This document shows positions 37,401-49,531 of a DNA stretch of 64,000 bases, piece by piece. The stretch is from Ascidia mentula. Its lineage: Eukaryota; Chordata; Ascidiacea; Phlebobranchia; Ascidiidae. How positions within the stretch are numbered: the stretch's first letter is position 1; each line of letters begins with the position of its first letter. The notes under the pieces were generated by a model. It saw only the letters and a list, made by a program, of their open reading frames with translations, had not been told where the DNA came from and did no database searches. The stretch spans positions 7,520,001 through 7,584,000 of the forward strand of contig OX387201.1 of NCBI GenBank assembly GCA_947561715.1. Direction: 5' to 3'. The translations under genes were made by a program, and so were the position numbers.

Positions 37401-40400
37401 AAAGTAACACATTTCATGAACCAAATCTGTTGTTCTTTTTCTTAGTTTTTCAAGAAGGAATTAAATTTTAGGTCCATTTTTCCGGGTGAATTTCCGAGCC
37501 ATTTTACTGTTGTAAGTTTGCAACAAATGAAGAAGGCGACAAGCAAGTCAAGCAATTGGGAGTTAATAAGAATTACTGACAACGAAGGCGATACAGAGTT
37601 CAGCGTATCTTTTCACGGGTCCACAAAAGAAATGAAAATCAAAAGGTTTTACATCTAATTCTACATGCCATAAATTAACGAATAGCTTTGAAGCGCGATT
37701 GCATGTGGGAGACGTTGTTCTGTTTTACATTCCATGTAATACCTACGACTTTTCACAGAGATAAGTAAAGAAACTGAATCCACAATTACAAAGACTAATG
37801 TGTACCATTATAATAGATAATCCCTGGTATTCCATTCAAATTAACTCTCGGACTGTATACTTTTGAAGCAAAACAAAAAGCATCATATCAGTAGTTTTAG
37901 TCAGTATATCCCTTACGCCTCTTGAGATAAACCCTACGTCCACTGTCCTATGTCCTAGCACCATTCCTGACATATATAGCCATAGAGGCAAAATAATTAG
38001 AAATCTCCTTTCCATCTTAGACCAACTGGGCCATCGGCGTGCACCAAATTGATATATTGTTGGCAAAAGGTCTAGCTAGGAATTAACAAGACTTAACCTG
38101 AGCACGTCTAGTTTTAATTCTATTCAAATTCAAGAACGCCCAAAAATATAATTGTCCAAGTCTGGTAATCACCAACTTGGGCTTTACAGGAAGGGTTCAC
38201 CGGATATAATTGTCAGCAATGAACATTCCAAGTACATTTACGATAAGGCGTGGCACAAGATTGAAATCAAGGTCGAGTCGCATCAAGTTCGCGTTTACAT
38301 GGATTGTTCAGAAGTTGGGGTTTACTCCTTCATGTCGCCAACTGTCCGAGCTTTTGACAAAACCGGAGACGTCAAAATCGCGTCTGCCCTACGAAAAGGG
38401 AAAACTCCAGTGGCAAGTTGCATGACTACTTATGCACATATGTATTTTGAATTGTGCCGAATAATTTTATCAAGTATCAGTCGGAAAATGAAACTATTCA
38501 AACGTGCGACAACGTTGTTAAAATAATAAAATTGTTTATGTCACAGCAAATAGTGTTCTGGCCATTTCCAAGTTTCATGGTTTTAGAGTTAAAAATATCA
38601 AATAATAACTGAAGCCTGACGACAAGACAATCGAAACTAAAATTGTTTATTATAAGTACAGGGTGGGTAAACGCACTCTATTTTAGGTTTCATTTCAAGA
38701 TCTTATCATCAAATGTCACACGGGACAACAGCAAGACAACTTTGAGCAGTGCTGCGAATTCGAAGACTACTATCATCCACTGGTTGGCATACATGGCTTA
38801 CGGGTAGCAACAAAAATTAACGCAATAGGCATTTTTGCAGTGCTTACAGCAGAATCCAGACTTTGTTACGGACGCACCCGTTGTTACCCCAACGAGCAAA
38901 AACCCATTGCCTGGTGGAGGGGGTCCAGTGGATATAGTTCAATTCACAACAAGGTCGGTATCCACACCCGATATTGTCACTTTTTCAGTGGGCGGCAAGC
39001 CACAGCTTCCCGGTTCACCTGGACCACCAGGGCCTCCTGGACCACCAGGGCCCCCTGGACCTTCAGGACCGGATGGGACAGCAGGTGGTCACGGCGAGCC
39101 TGGGGTTCCCGGAGAAAATGGTGTAAAGGTGTACATCCGTTTCTGTATTTTAGCTATTATGTTTACAATTATACCCAAGCTGAAGTTTTATTGCGGAGAT
39201 GCAACGTACTCCATCATTTATTTGTTGTTGTTGCAAAATTGGACTTTTATAATCGACGGTTTTACAATACTAAAGCATAAATTGTAGTTAATGCCTTTAC
39301 AGTCTGTAGTAAATTAGTTAATTTCTTTAATAAACCTTGTAAAAAATTAACAAAAGTAATGTGACTTGTCAGCAAAATATGACGTTTGCGGGTCGCGGGA
39401 AACACCGCACCTGTTCGTCTGAGAAACTGGGCAGCCGGTACAGTCGAAAATAATCGTCATGTTTGTCAAACTATATCTGCTGATAATAAAAGTTTCTGGA
39501 AAACTTGTTATCGTAATTGAAGTGTTTAATTAAGTTGTTTTTGGCCCCATAGGGTGAGAGCGGAAGTATGGGACTTCCCGGATTTCGTGGACCGAACGGA
39601 TTACCGGTAAAACATACATTTAACTTTAAAATGAATCTTTGATGAAAAATATTAACCAAATCTGTATAATTAGGGAGAACCAGGCCCGCACGGTGAGCCT
39701 GGTATAGAAGGATTACCGGGTCCACTGGGTCCAATAGGTCCTGCAGGTCCATTAGGGCCACCCGGAAATCCAGGTCCTCCTGGTCCTCCAGGTCCCCCAG
39801 GATCTCGCGGACCAATTGGTCCTGAAGGTCCAATCGTCACTGCGCCCCCAAGTGATGTGGAAGGGCCAGGATTGTCTGGAAGCAAAGGTCAAAAGGGACA
39901 AAAAGGGGATGTTGGTCGCAATGGCATCAATCGTCCGATAAAGGGAATCAATAGAGTAAGTTTTCCAAAATTTTGTTTACGTTAACTGTCATGTTTACAG
40001 TGATGTTGTTTTTAGGGCATATCTGAACAAAGGGTTCGACAAATTGTGTATGAGCTTGTGTTGGAAATCATGCAAAGTAAGCGTGAAATTCGTAGCTGTT
40101 TTTTTTATTAATTCTCTTGTGATTTTCAAAAACTACGATATTATTAACCAGATGAAGTACCGCGAAAGATAATTGAGGTGATTGAAGGAGGCAGCTTTCA
40201 ACTCAAAGAAGGTCCCCGCGGAGCTGACGGCCCACCAGGGCAGCGAGGTTATCGTGGTGATACAGGCATTCCTGGCCCGCCCGGTTCCCCTGGCGACATA
40301 GGTTTGCAGGGCGTACAAGGCATCCCGGGATCACGCGGAAGGCCAGGTATTGCAATCGCGATGTAAAATTCTGTGGTAATATAAACAAATTGCCGTTCTA

Positions 40401-40961
40401 TCGACACGTAAACTGAGTTACGTACTTGTATGCCATAAATTTTCGATGTTTAGTTTTGAGTCTTGTAAACACGTTTGCAGGGAAGAATGGAGATAAAGGT
40501 GACAAAGGATCGCGTGGAGAAGGTGTTCGAGGACCAACTGGTGTGAAAGGGGAACGTGGTACTCCGGGTCAAACAGTCCATGGCCAACCTGGAGAGCGGG
40601 GTCTGCAAGGGGCGCGCGGACCACGTGGAAGGCCTGGCGTGCAAGGATATCGGGTAACTAGTTATAATTTTAAAACCCCGAACGTCTCGTGTGCAAGAGC
40701 GTTTAGCATATGGTGGTTTTCACAGCGACGTCATGAGTGCCGATGTGGCGTGGCAGTTTGTTTGCCAACCTTTCGTCGGCATGTGTTTGTCGTTAACTCT
40801 CCAAAGGTGTGACGTTTGCTTTTCTGCAGGGATCGCCTGGACTGACGGGAACTTGCGACACGCGTTTTTGTTATCGCACCGTCTACAGTCTTCTGCAGCG
40901 CAATAGCCAAGCGTCCAACTACGTGATGGGCGACACTCGTGGCAGAAACGAAAAAGGATGA
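28425..40961 (+). CDS. FACIT-like collagen with six VWA domains, TSPN domain and triple helix
   Basis: Signal peptide (MKLFQEIV...), then six VWA domains, a TSPN/LamG domain, interrupted Gly-X-Y helix and a short cysteine tail (CDTRFC). Exons: 28425-28518, 28582-28664, 29029-29639, 29831-29984, 30211-30322, 30394-30512, 30788-30938, 31587-31838, 32135-32259, 32609-32846, 32917-33057, 33185-33375, 33645-33737, 34019-34175, 34551-34719, 34893-35070, 35127-35258, 35655-35763, 36014-36201, 36466-36675, 36877-37042, 37103-37147, 37271-37403, 37472-37645, 38190-38412, 38687-38782, 38841-39128, 39553-39606, 39674-39955, 40016-40076, 40152-40346, 40481-40653, 40830-40961; phases agree. MIDAS-type motifs: DSSAS, DGSSS, HASIP (degenerate), DGSTS, DSSIG, DSSPG. 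The TSPN part starts [12 protein letters not shown]. The 54 bp exon 39553-39606 is typical of collagen. No FN3 module was seen. Confidence 0.88.
32459..32547. repeat. 31 bp minisatellite, three units, in a collagen-gene intron
   Basis: Three imperfect units beginning GAAGTTTAGGGTTT at about 32459, 32489 and 32520, within the intron 32260-32608. Confidence 0.85.
38413..38686 (+). other. Likely GC-AG intron in the collagen gene
   Basis: The TSPN exon appears to end CCAGTG and be followed by GCAAGT, the standard non-canonical GC donor; the acceptor is TTTTAG at 38686. A GT donor three bases earlier (CCA followed by GTGGCA) keeps the same phase but fits the consensus poorly. Confidence 0.5.
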
Positions 40962-42128
40962 TGGGCGATGTTGAAAATCACGGTGCTGCCTTTTTGCCAG
41001 TGTCGAATATGTTTGCACTTGTACTGATCGCAATTGTTCACAAACACCGTGGTCAAGTGTGCGCTGTCGCACTTATGACAGTAATTAATCAATGAATTTT
41101 GATAAGCAATGTGATCTACCTCTTGCGGTCGATTATAAGTCTTCAAACTTATTCAAATGATTTTTTGTAGTTTAACTTCACGCAACACAGCATGTTTTAA
41201 AAAATCGTGATCAGCATTCTTTTATTCCTTTAAATCTTTTTGTGGCTTTTGCGCTTGTGTCGTTCTTCAAGTCACTTTGCTTGTTTTCTATTAGTTATGC
41301 ATCTCATTATTGTGCCACTTCAATCACGACTACACTGCTTTACGCGAGGCATCAGTGAATGTTATCAACTAGAGTATAAAGGAAGCATTGGTAATCGTTT
41401 TAACTCAACACCACACGACCAGATAAGCGAAAACGTTGGAAACCTAGGACAAAGCACTTTAAACTGCAATTAGATATATTGTTGAAGCACTTTCACAAAA
41501 GCTTAATGTCTCCATCACACATTAACAGGAAGTTTAGAATTAAATCATGTCTGTTTAGAACATTATATTCGAAAAAAACATATTAGTGATACCGAGAGAA
41601 TTTAATTTGTATGTGTAAGGTTATCAGGTACAGTTGAACAAAATACAGTATTTGTTGGTTGATTGTATATTCCACTACGTACTCTTGGGTGGGCTAATGG
41701 TGATTTTGACCAACGTTCAAAAATGATTTGACTATTTTTGTGATGCAAAACGAACGAAGCACCTTCTGTTCTTGGGGCAATGCCCTAACGACAAAATAAG
41801 ACATGGGAATTAGGTGCATATTTCAGCAAAACAAAATAAACAACTTATAAAAAACCGTACAGGCCATCTCCGGTCCCGCTCCCCTACATTGCGTTTGTCA
41901 ACGAACCGTGGTAAAACCACAACCTGCTGTCTTTCTTGAAATTTGCTTCACCCTCCTCGTTGACCAATGGTTATATATTTACAAAAATAGGTAGCGCCCA
42001 ATCACCTTGGGTGTTTTAATTTGCACAGTGCTGTTTGTTCCCCAGCCTCGATAGCGGAAAAGTATTTAACGTAGAGCCGAAGTAAATTTTGCGCATTCTG
42101 TACAGCACTGGACACAGACAGCACCGAT

Positions 42129-44315
42129 ATGAAGTTCTTAATGGTACTAGCTTGCGTTGCGTTTGCATGCGCCAAGCGATTCGACGGGTAGGCGTGCATT
42201 TGGTTAAAGGATATACACATTAAAGACTCATTATTAATTCATATTTTACAGGGATCAGGTTCTGACCCTTTTTCCAAAGACGCCTTCCCACCTCAGGCTT
42301 ATCAAGGAATTTGGTTCTTTTGATGGGCTGGTAAGATATGGAATTAAAAAAATGCGTTAGAATAGGTTGCTCAAATCAGTCCGAAATAAGTTTCATTCAA
42401 ATCACAATAAATCACGAAAAAACTCTGCTAAAATATATTACCACGATGATGTGCAATATGCTCTTTATGACGATCCTAACTTCCTAAACTTTCTGGATTT
42501 AGGCAGATTTTTGGTCCCCTGACTCACCAGATCTTATTCTCGTTGGCAAGAGTGCCGACATCCGTTTCCCGGCGTAAGTAAAACTATTATATTCAAAGTA
42601 ATGATCGATCATGTTAGTACTGCAGTCGTAACAAGAGAAAACCTACACATGTATAAAGTCCGAATTGGAGATTAAATCTTACTTGGAGCGAGATTAGTTC
42701 CAACATTTTCTGTGTGTAGTTGTATAAAGCTTTAGTTGCGATATTATCTTGACCGCATGAGCGAACACAGTGGAATTAAAATAATGATTTATCCGCTTTT
42801 GTCTGTCACAGGTCATATTTGCGCGTGGTAAAACACAAGCTCGACAACGCCAAGATGGAATATGTTGTTAAGATTTCAAACCTCCAAGGGTTGATCGATG
42901 AGCAATTTGATGTCAAGAAACCTCGGCTTGACGGATACGACTACAACGTATATCACAACGCTGAAGAGGTTCGAACGTATAAAAGTTTACGTAAAATTTA
43001 GCCCTAAGAACAAAATATCTGAAGCAGACATTTACACATGTTAATCGCAGATCAACCAATGGTCGAAAGACATCGCAGCCCAATATTCGTCACTTGCCAA
43101 ACATGAGATTTTGACCCATACTTTTGAGGGTCGCGAAATTCCCCAAATTACTTTGAGCACAAATACAAACAACCCGATTTTCGTGATTGATTGTGGTATC
43201 CACGCGAGGGAATGGATATCCCCAGCAGTCTGCCAATGTTTTGTGAACCGCGTAAGCCTTGCAAACTTTTATTGTCTTAAAATTAGCTTGAATCAAACAC
43301 ATTTTGTTTCTTGAAGATGCTCAGCAATTATGGAACAGACAGTGGAGTGACCAACATTTTAAACCAACTTACATTTGTTGTCTTTCCAACTCTTAACATG
43401 GACGGATATGCCTATTCGTGGTCCGACGTAAGATAAACCTAATTATATTTCTTCATTCCCCAACTGTTGCGTACGTGGTATAATTTCTAATGGGTTCATT
43501 TTATAGGATCGTATGTGGAGAAAGACGAGATCCAACTACGGGACTTTTTGCACTGGAGTTGATCCTAACAGAAACTTTGATGCCAATTGGTCTGGACCGG
43601 GATCATCGGCAAACTCTTGCTCTGAAACCTACTATGGCCCAGTTGTAGCATCCGAACCTTTGACTCAAGGACTGCAAAACTTTATTACAGGAAACAATAA
43701 TATTAAGGTAAATAAATTACTTTAATATTGCGTATTTTCATGTTTTTAGTAATCGTATCTGTACATCATTTCAGGCCTATGTGACGTTCCACAGCTACGG
43801 ACAGGTTTACATCTATCCATATTCATACGCTATCAAGGATGCTGCAAATGCGGATGAATTGGTAGTTTATCGAACATCTCGCGTTCATTAAGATACTGGT
43901 AATTTTTTTTTGTATCTAGGACGCATTGGCAATCGAATCCAAAGATGCTCTTGCTGGTGTATTTGGAACACAATTTACATACGGACCCGGTTACCAATCC
44001 ATGTGTAAGTAAAGAATCCAAGTTGTCCATCGGCACCTTGCTTCTATTTAACACTTTTCCACAGACTTGGCCGCTGGTGGATCTGACGACTTTGCCCTCG
44101 ACAATGGTTCAGGCATTTCTTACACTATTGAGTTGAGAGACACTGGACGATATGGCTTTATATTGCCAGAAAGATTTGTATGTTACCATTCAAATCTAGT
44201 ATAAGGTTGCGACATTTCCCATCGGTTTATATTCGTTTTGTTTCAGATCCCGGATAGTTGCACTGAGATCTACCCGGCACTCGACGCCATTGCTAATCAT
44301 GTCATTGACAATTGA
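42129..44315 (+). CDS. Carboxypeptidase B-like zinc protease, copy 1
   Basis: M14 metallocarboxypeptidase precursor: signal peptide ([15 protein letters not shown]), activation peptide, catalytic domain. Exons: 42129-42187, 42252-42330, 42503-42573, 42812-42968, 43051-43251, 43317-43427, 43507-43707, 43775-43861, 43920-44004, 44065-44177, 44247-44315; 11 exons, about 410 residues. Zinc and catalytic motifs: GIHAREW (His, Glu), DPNRNFD (Arg), FHSYGQ (His), [12 protein letters not shown] (general-base Glu). The specificity-pocket stretch reads GGSDDF, with Asp where A-type enzymes carry Ile, so it should prefer C-terminal Lys or Arg. AATAAA at 44341. Tandem partner at 47127-49531. Confidence 0.95.
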
Positions 44316-44936
44316 TTGCAACAGGGATGCTTTTCATCAAAATAAATAGATGACACAAAAGTGTGTATTTGTAATAGTTAACAGGACAGCGAGGTTGCTT
44401 TTGTAATGTAATGGATTGGATGAGTACAATAGCCAAACAACATCACGCACTCGTGCGAATTGATATCTGTTAAATCAAAGTCCACACAAGTTAAAATTTA
44501 TTACTTCTTTTTTAATATTCTGTAACTGAGGTTTGATTTACCATGAAAAAATGAGTCAGGCGGTGTCTTAGATTTCTGTTTACTAACAGGGCTAACGTTG
44601 GGCAAACGGCTTTTATTGGCGTTGTATTCATTATTTTGAATGATACTGCCCATTTTTAAATTATGTGCTGTAGTATCCCACCACCACGTTGATTTGTTTG
44701 ATTTGGGCACCGCGAAATGTAGTTGTGGTTATCGAGGGAAAGCATCGTCCAACTGAACGCATATTCTCGCTGCGCCGTCGGTCCAACAGGGGAGGAAGAG
44801 TAGCGCGGTTATATATGTCTTCCCGGCCTGTTGAACCCCTCGCAACATAGATTTGCAGGGATTTTGAAGTATCCCATATCTTGCAATCAGCATGTTTTAT
44901 CTGGTTCAGCATGTGTTATCCTAAAGCAGTGGTTCC

Positions 44937-45487
44937 CAAAGTGGGCGCCAGCGCCCCCCTGGGAGCGTTTGCAATCGTATGGGGGGCGCTGGAGACCAAA
45001 TTGGCGATTAGGGGAGCGCTTACTTTGTAACACTCAATTGGGTGGTACACGACGAAATTGTTTTACCTCCAAGTGGTACGCATTACGCTACCACAAAAAA
45101 GCTTGGGAATCACTGGCCCAAATGATTCAGTCCAATCTTTGTATAATTTATGTTACTTCAAAAAGGACTTTCTTGCATGCTGAACTAGAAGTTATTGATT
45201 CTGACGTCACAAGGAATTTTATGTATGTCACAATGTGTCATCACATCAAAATAATTGCTATTCGAAAATGAGGATTTTCGGTGGTATGGTTTCTTGTTTT
45301 TAACTAGAGTTTGGTATTAAAATATTAGAAATCAGACGAAATTGGTGTCATTTCACCAACCTCACCCATCGCATTAATTGACAAGCAACAAATGTATTCG
45401 TTATGCTTTTTGTCTGTTCTGTTGGGCGTTGTTAAATGACTAAGTTATTTTGGGGGGCGGTGCAGAAAAAAAGTTTGAGAAACACTG
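44937..45487. mobile_element. hAT-type MITE, 551 bp
   Basis: Starts CAGTGGTTCCCAAA and ends TTTGAGAAACACTG, an imperfect inverted repeat. The flanks TCCTAAAG (44929-44936) and TCCTAAGG (45488-45495) form an 8 bp target duplication with one mismatch. G-rich subterminal blocks flank both ends. Sits between the two carboxypeptidase genes. Confidence 0.85.
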
Positions 45488-45850
45488 TCCTAAGGTATTG
45501 TTTGCCAGAAGAGCAGTATTCAGCAATAAAACATCCCGGGCAGCGTCAGTGACAATCTGTTTTGTGGTAAGTCGTAACTACGTCGTCATAATGTTACGCA
45601 CTAGTATGCTGCACGTTTGTCGAGGTTTTGCTAGACCTGCCCTCTAATCATATTTTCAACAAAAATAGAGCAGAATCGACTTTTTCCGTATTATTTAGCC
45701 TAGTAATTATAACAGTGCGACATCTCTATACTGATAAGATGGGATTTGTTGTTTCTCGTCCTACTTTTAACAAGTCGTTATTTTATAGCGTGCGCCTGTT
45801 GGACAAGTGTTTCATGGGTTTATGGGCCAATTTGGAACTGGCGAGATGTC

Positions 45851-46160
45851 CTGGCGTGCAATAAAATCGGGTAACTAATTATAACTTTTAGCAGCGAACG
45901 CCCCAGCAGTCACTTTATATTCGTCAGGTAGCTGTGTTTAGTGCTCAGTGGTTTTCATCATGCTAATATGTGCTCCAATGTACATGACGCGGAGGTTTGT
46001 TTGCCTACCGTTTTGTCGACATGTGTTTGTCGATGAGTGTCAAGAGGAGAGACGTGTTTTACTGTCCTAATTCAGAACGTGTGTGACTCCCGTTACTGTT
46101 AGCGCAGCGTCTGTGGCCCCACACGAACTAGATACTGTGGGTGGTGAATATAAAAAAAAA
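45851..46160 (+). pseudogene. Relic of the collagen gene 3' end
   Basis: The sequence from about 45851 (CTGGCGTGCAA...ATCGGGTAACTA) matches the end of collagen exon 32, its splice donor and the following intron (40636-40830), with later similarity weakening into the region of the final exon. It marks the left side of the tandem duplication that produced the second carboxypeptidase gene. The relic has no preceding collagen exons and lacks an intact final exon frame. Confidence 0.7.
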
Positions 46161-46370
46161 TCAGGGCTGTCGTCGTGTCAATGTGGAACTCGACTGACAT
46201 ACATCTAGTGATTACCATTGGTTCATTTAAACTCTGTAGTAGATAGTGTGCGATTTCGTGATAATGACATCAACTTAAATTTCACTGATTAAAGAAATGA
46301 AACTATATTCTGATTTACATCTTAAATTTCATAAGATAAGCAAAGTGGAGCCAATCATATGAACTGTGTA

Positions 46371-46425
46371 AGCTGCATATACAGATGACCACTGTTTCGA
46401 CCTAAAAGCTCTCATCAGTGCAGCT
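46371..46425 (-). ncRNA. Degraded hammerhead ribozyme, minus strand
   Basis: Read on the minus strand: AGCUGCA, CUGAUGA (46412-46418), stem II with one mismatch (GAGCU against AGGUC), GAAA, stem III ACAG/CUGU, then two extra bases before AUGCAGCU. The insertion at the cleavage site and the mismatch suggest weak or no activity. It continues (46426-46462) into sequence matching the middle of the SINE-like element in the same minus orientation. Confidence 0.7.
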
Positions 46426-46462
46426 GGTGTGACTTTCAGACGACTTTGCAGACCAAACGGCG

Positions 46463-46517
46463 AAGCTGCACTGATGAGACCTTTTAGGTCGAAACAGTGG
46501 CCATCTGTCTGCAGCTT
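46463..46517 (+). ncRNA. Hammerhead ribozyme, type I, complete
   Basis: Stem I AAGCUGCA (46463-46470) pairs with UGCAGCUU (46510-46517) over 8 bp; CUGAUGA is 46471-46477; stem II GACCU/AGGUC; GAAA begins at 46491; stem III ACAG/CUGU; cleavage residue C46509. The core is identical to the 3437 copy. It faces a degraded copy on the other strand, forming an inverted pair about 600 bp upstream of carboxypeptidase copy 2. Confidence 0.85.
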
Positions 46518-47126
46518 ACACAATCTTACATTTCGTTAGTAATAATTTTTTTCCTTTTTTCAATTTAAATTCTTTAAATTTTACTTTTATTGATCAGCAT
46601 TTTTGCCTATTTGAAACTCTTTGTTTTGTTTCGATCTTGCGTCGGCCTATAGTAAGTATTACTGTTGTTTTTATGTATCACGTTTGTTGTTCATGTCCGT
46701 AAGTACTTACGTTTTAAAAAAAGTGATTTGATTAGTTACGCATTTCAATATTGGGCCACTTTAATCACATTGCTTTGCATGGGACGCAAGAAAATACAAT
46801 GATATATACAGTGAGGAAGAATAATAAGTTGGGATTATGCTGCACCGTGAGTTAGTTATTCCTTTCTGCAACAGCCCACGTCATCGCACCGTGGAAAAAG
46901 TTCAAGCTGCTGCCTTTACTTTAAACTTGCGTGTTTTTTTCCACAGAGACGTTTCAATGTGACGCCTATTCACCTTAAACAAGACGTAGATAACTTTGTT
47001 TGCTTTTTAAATGGCATAGCGCTCGTTTACCTCCTGCGACAGCCGTGGCAGCGAAAAAGTATTTAACGATGAAATTGATTAAAATATAGTGCATTCTGTA
47101 CATCACTTGACACAGACAGCACCGAT

Positions 47127-49531
47127 ATGAAGTTCTTCATAGTACTAGCTTGCGTTGCGTTTGCATGCGCCAAGCGATTCGACGGGTAAGCGTGCATTTG
47201 ATTTAAAGGATTTTTACTATAAAGACTTGTTATTATCCAATACTTTTTGCAGGGATCAGGTTCTGACCCTTTTTCCAAAGACTCCTTCCCACCTCAGGCT
47301 TATCAAGGATTTTGGTTCTTTTGATGGTCTGGTAAGCAGTAGCTCATATAAGAGTACAAAATGCATTACAACATTATAAATTACAAGTGAGGTAATGTTA
47401 CAAAAATTTAGGCATCTTAGGCAAGGAATAGTTAGAGGCATGTATTGGTCAGTGCGGATCAGCACCCAAAATTTGTATGCATGTAGAATAAAAAACTCTA
47501 CAACAACCATAGGCACAAAATGGTCTTGATGTCGACACGAACTTTTCAAACTTTCTGGTTTTAGGCAGATTTTTGGTCTCCTGATTCACCAGATCTTATT
47601 CTCGTTGGCAAAAGCGCCGACATCCGTTTCCCGGCGTAAGTAAAACTATTACTCAAAGTACTGACTATAGCTTAGTACCGTAGCTATAACTAGATTAAAA
47701 CCGTAGCATACCAAACGTCCGTTCGGGAGACAAAGGCTCACTTGACGCGATATTTGTTCCAACTTGTGTATTGTTTCGCTACAGATATTATTACGATATA
47801 GTGTCTTGTTCGTAGCGGCGAATAACTGGAGTTATTTGCTTTGAGATGATTTTAGTTTAAGTTAGTTGTAAATGTATATGTTAGAAACCCATCAAAGTTA
47901 TTTGCAACGTTACTATTGTATATTCTGGGTTACACGATGCACATTTCTGGGTAGCGAAATAATTCCTAAACTTTTGCTTTTCTCAGGTCGTATTTGCGCG
48001 TGGTAAAACACAAGCTCGACAACGCCAAGATGGAATATGTTGTTAAGATTTCAAACCTGCAAAGGTTGATCGATGAGCAATTTGATGTCAAGAAACCTCG
48101 GCTTGGTGGATACGACTACGACGTATATCACAGCGCTGAAGAGGTTTGAACTATGTAGTACTTCCAGTATTAAAGCTTATTGTAATTTGACTTGGTATCG
48201 TCATAAATACAAAAAATACTAGACTTTGTGTTTAAAAGTCAGACTCTAACTCGTGTCATTTGCAACCACAGATCAACCAATGGTCGAAAGACATCGCAGC
48301 CCAATATTCGCAACTTGCCAAACACAACATTTTGACCCACACTTTTAAAGGCCTTGAAATTCCCCAACTTACTTTGAGCACAAATGCAAACAACCCGATT
48401 TTTGTGATTGATTGTGGTATCCACGCGAGGGAATGGATATCACCAGCAGTCTGCCAATGTTTTGTGAACCGCGTAAGCCTTGCAAACTTGTATCTTAAAA
48501 TTAGCTTGAATTCAACAAATTTTGTTTCTTGAAGATGCTCAGCAATTATGGAACAGACAGTGGAGTGACCAACATTTTAAACCAACTTACATTTGTTGTC
48601 TTTCCAACTCTTAACATGGATGGATATGCCTATTCGTGGACCGACGTAAGATAAACCTAATTATATTTCTTCATTCCCCAACACCTGTTACGTGTTATAA
48701 TTTCTAATGGGTTCATTTTATAGGATCGTATGTGGAGAAAGACGAGATCCAACTACGGGACTGCTTGCACTGGAGTTGATCCTAACAGAAACTTTGATGC
48801 CAATTGGGCTGGACCGGGAGCATCAGCAAGCCCTTGCTCTGAAACCTACTATGGCCCAAGTGTAGCATCCGAACCTTTGACTGTAGGACTGCAAAACTTC
48901 ATTAAAGAAAACAATAACATTAAGGTAAAGAAATATCTTTAATATTGCGTATTTTCATGTTTTTAGTAATCGTATCTGTACATCATTTCAGGCCTATGTG
49001 ACGTTCCACAGCTACGGACAGGTTTACATCTATCCATATTCATACGCTATCAAGCAAGCCACGAATGCGGAAGAATTGGTAGTTCATCGATTACTTGATG
49101 TTTTTCACAATCGTGGTAATTGCTTTTACGTTTAGGACGCATTGGCACTTGCATCGACAAATGCTATTACTTCCGTACATGGAAAGAGATTTACATACGG
49201 ACCCGGTTACGATGCCATGTGTAAGTGGAAATTTTAAGTTGTCCAGCGACACTTCTCTTGTATTTAACTCTTTTTCTACAGACTTGGCTGCAGGCGGATC
49301 TGACGACTTTGCCATCGACAATGGTTCAGGCATTTCTTACACTATTGAGTTGAGAGACACTGGACGATATGGCTTTATATTGCCAGAGAATCAGGTATGC
49401 CGCTGTTCAAATCTAATTACATTAGCGACATTTCCCACTGGCTTACATTCGTTTTGTTTCAGATCGCGGATAGTTGCACTGAGATCTACCCGGCACTCGA
49501 CACCATTGCTAATCATGTCATTAACAATTGA
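47127..49531 (+). CDS. Carboxypeptidase B-like zinc protease, copy 2
   Basis: Same 11-exon plan as copy 1, with identical exon lengths: 47127-47185, 47253-47331, 47565-47635, 47987-48143, 48272-48472, 48535-48645, 48724-48924, 48992-49078, 49136-49220, 49282-49394, 49463-49531. The same active-site motifs are intact ([32 protein letters not shown]), as is GGSDDF in the pocket, implying B-type specificity. Divergence from copy 1 is greatest in exon 9 ([13 protein letters not shown] against [13 protein letters not shown]). AATAAA at 49557. Both copies appear functional. Confidence 0.95.

Noticed and set aside
38152..38189. TSPN exon starting at 38161
   Set aside because: That acceptor is out of phase with the previous exon; the acceptor TTTACAG giving a start at 38190 restores phase.
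39670..39885. Minus-strand Gly/Pro-rich frame resembling collagen
   Set aside because: GGN/CCN repeats read as Gly-Pro on both strands; the plus strand carries the Gly-X-Y register and splice sites.
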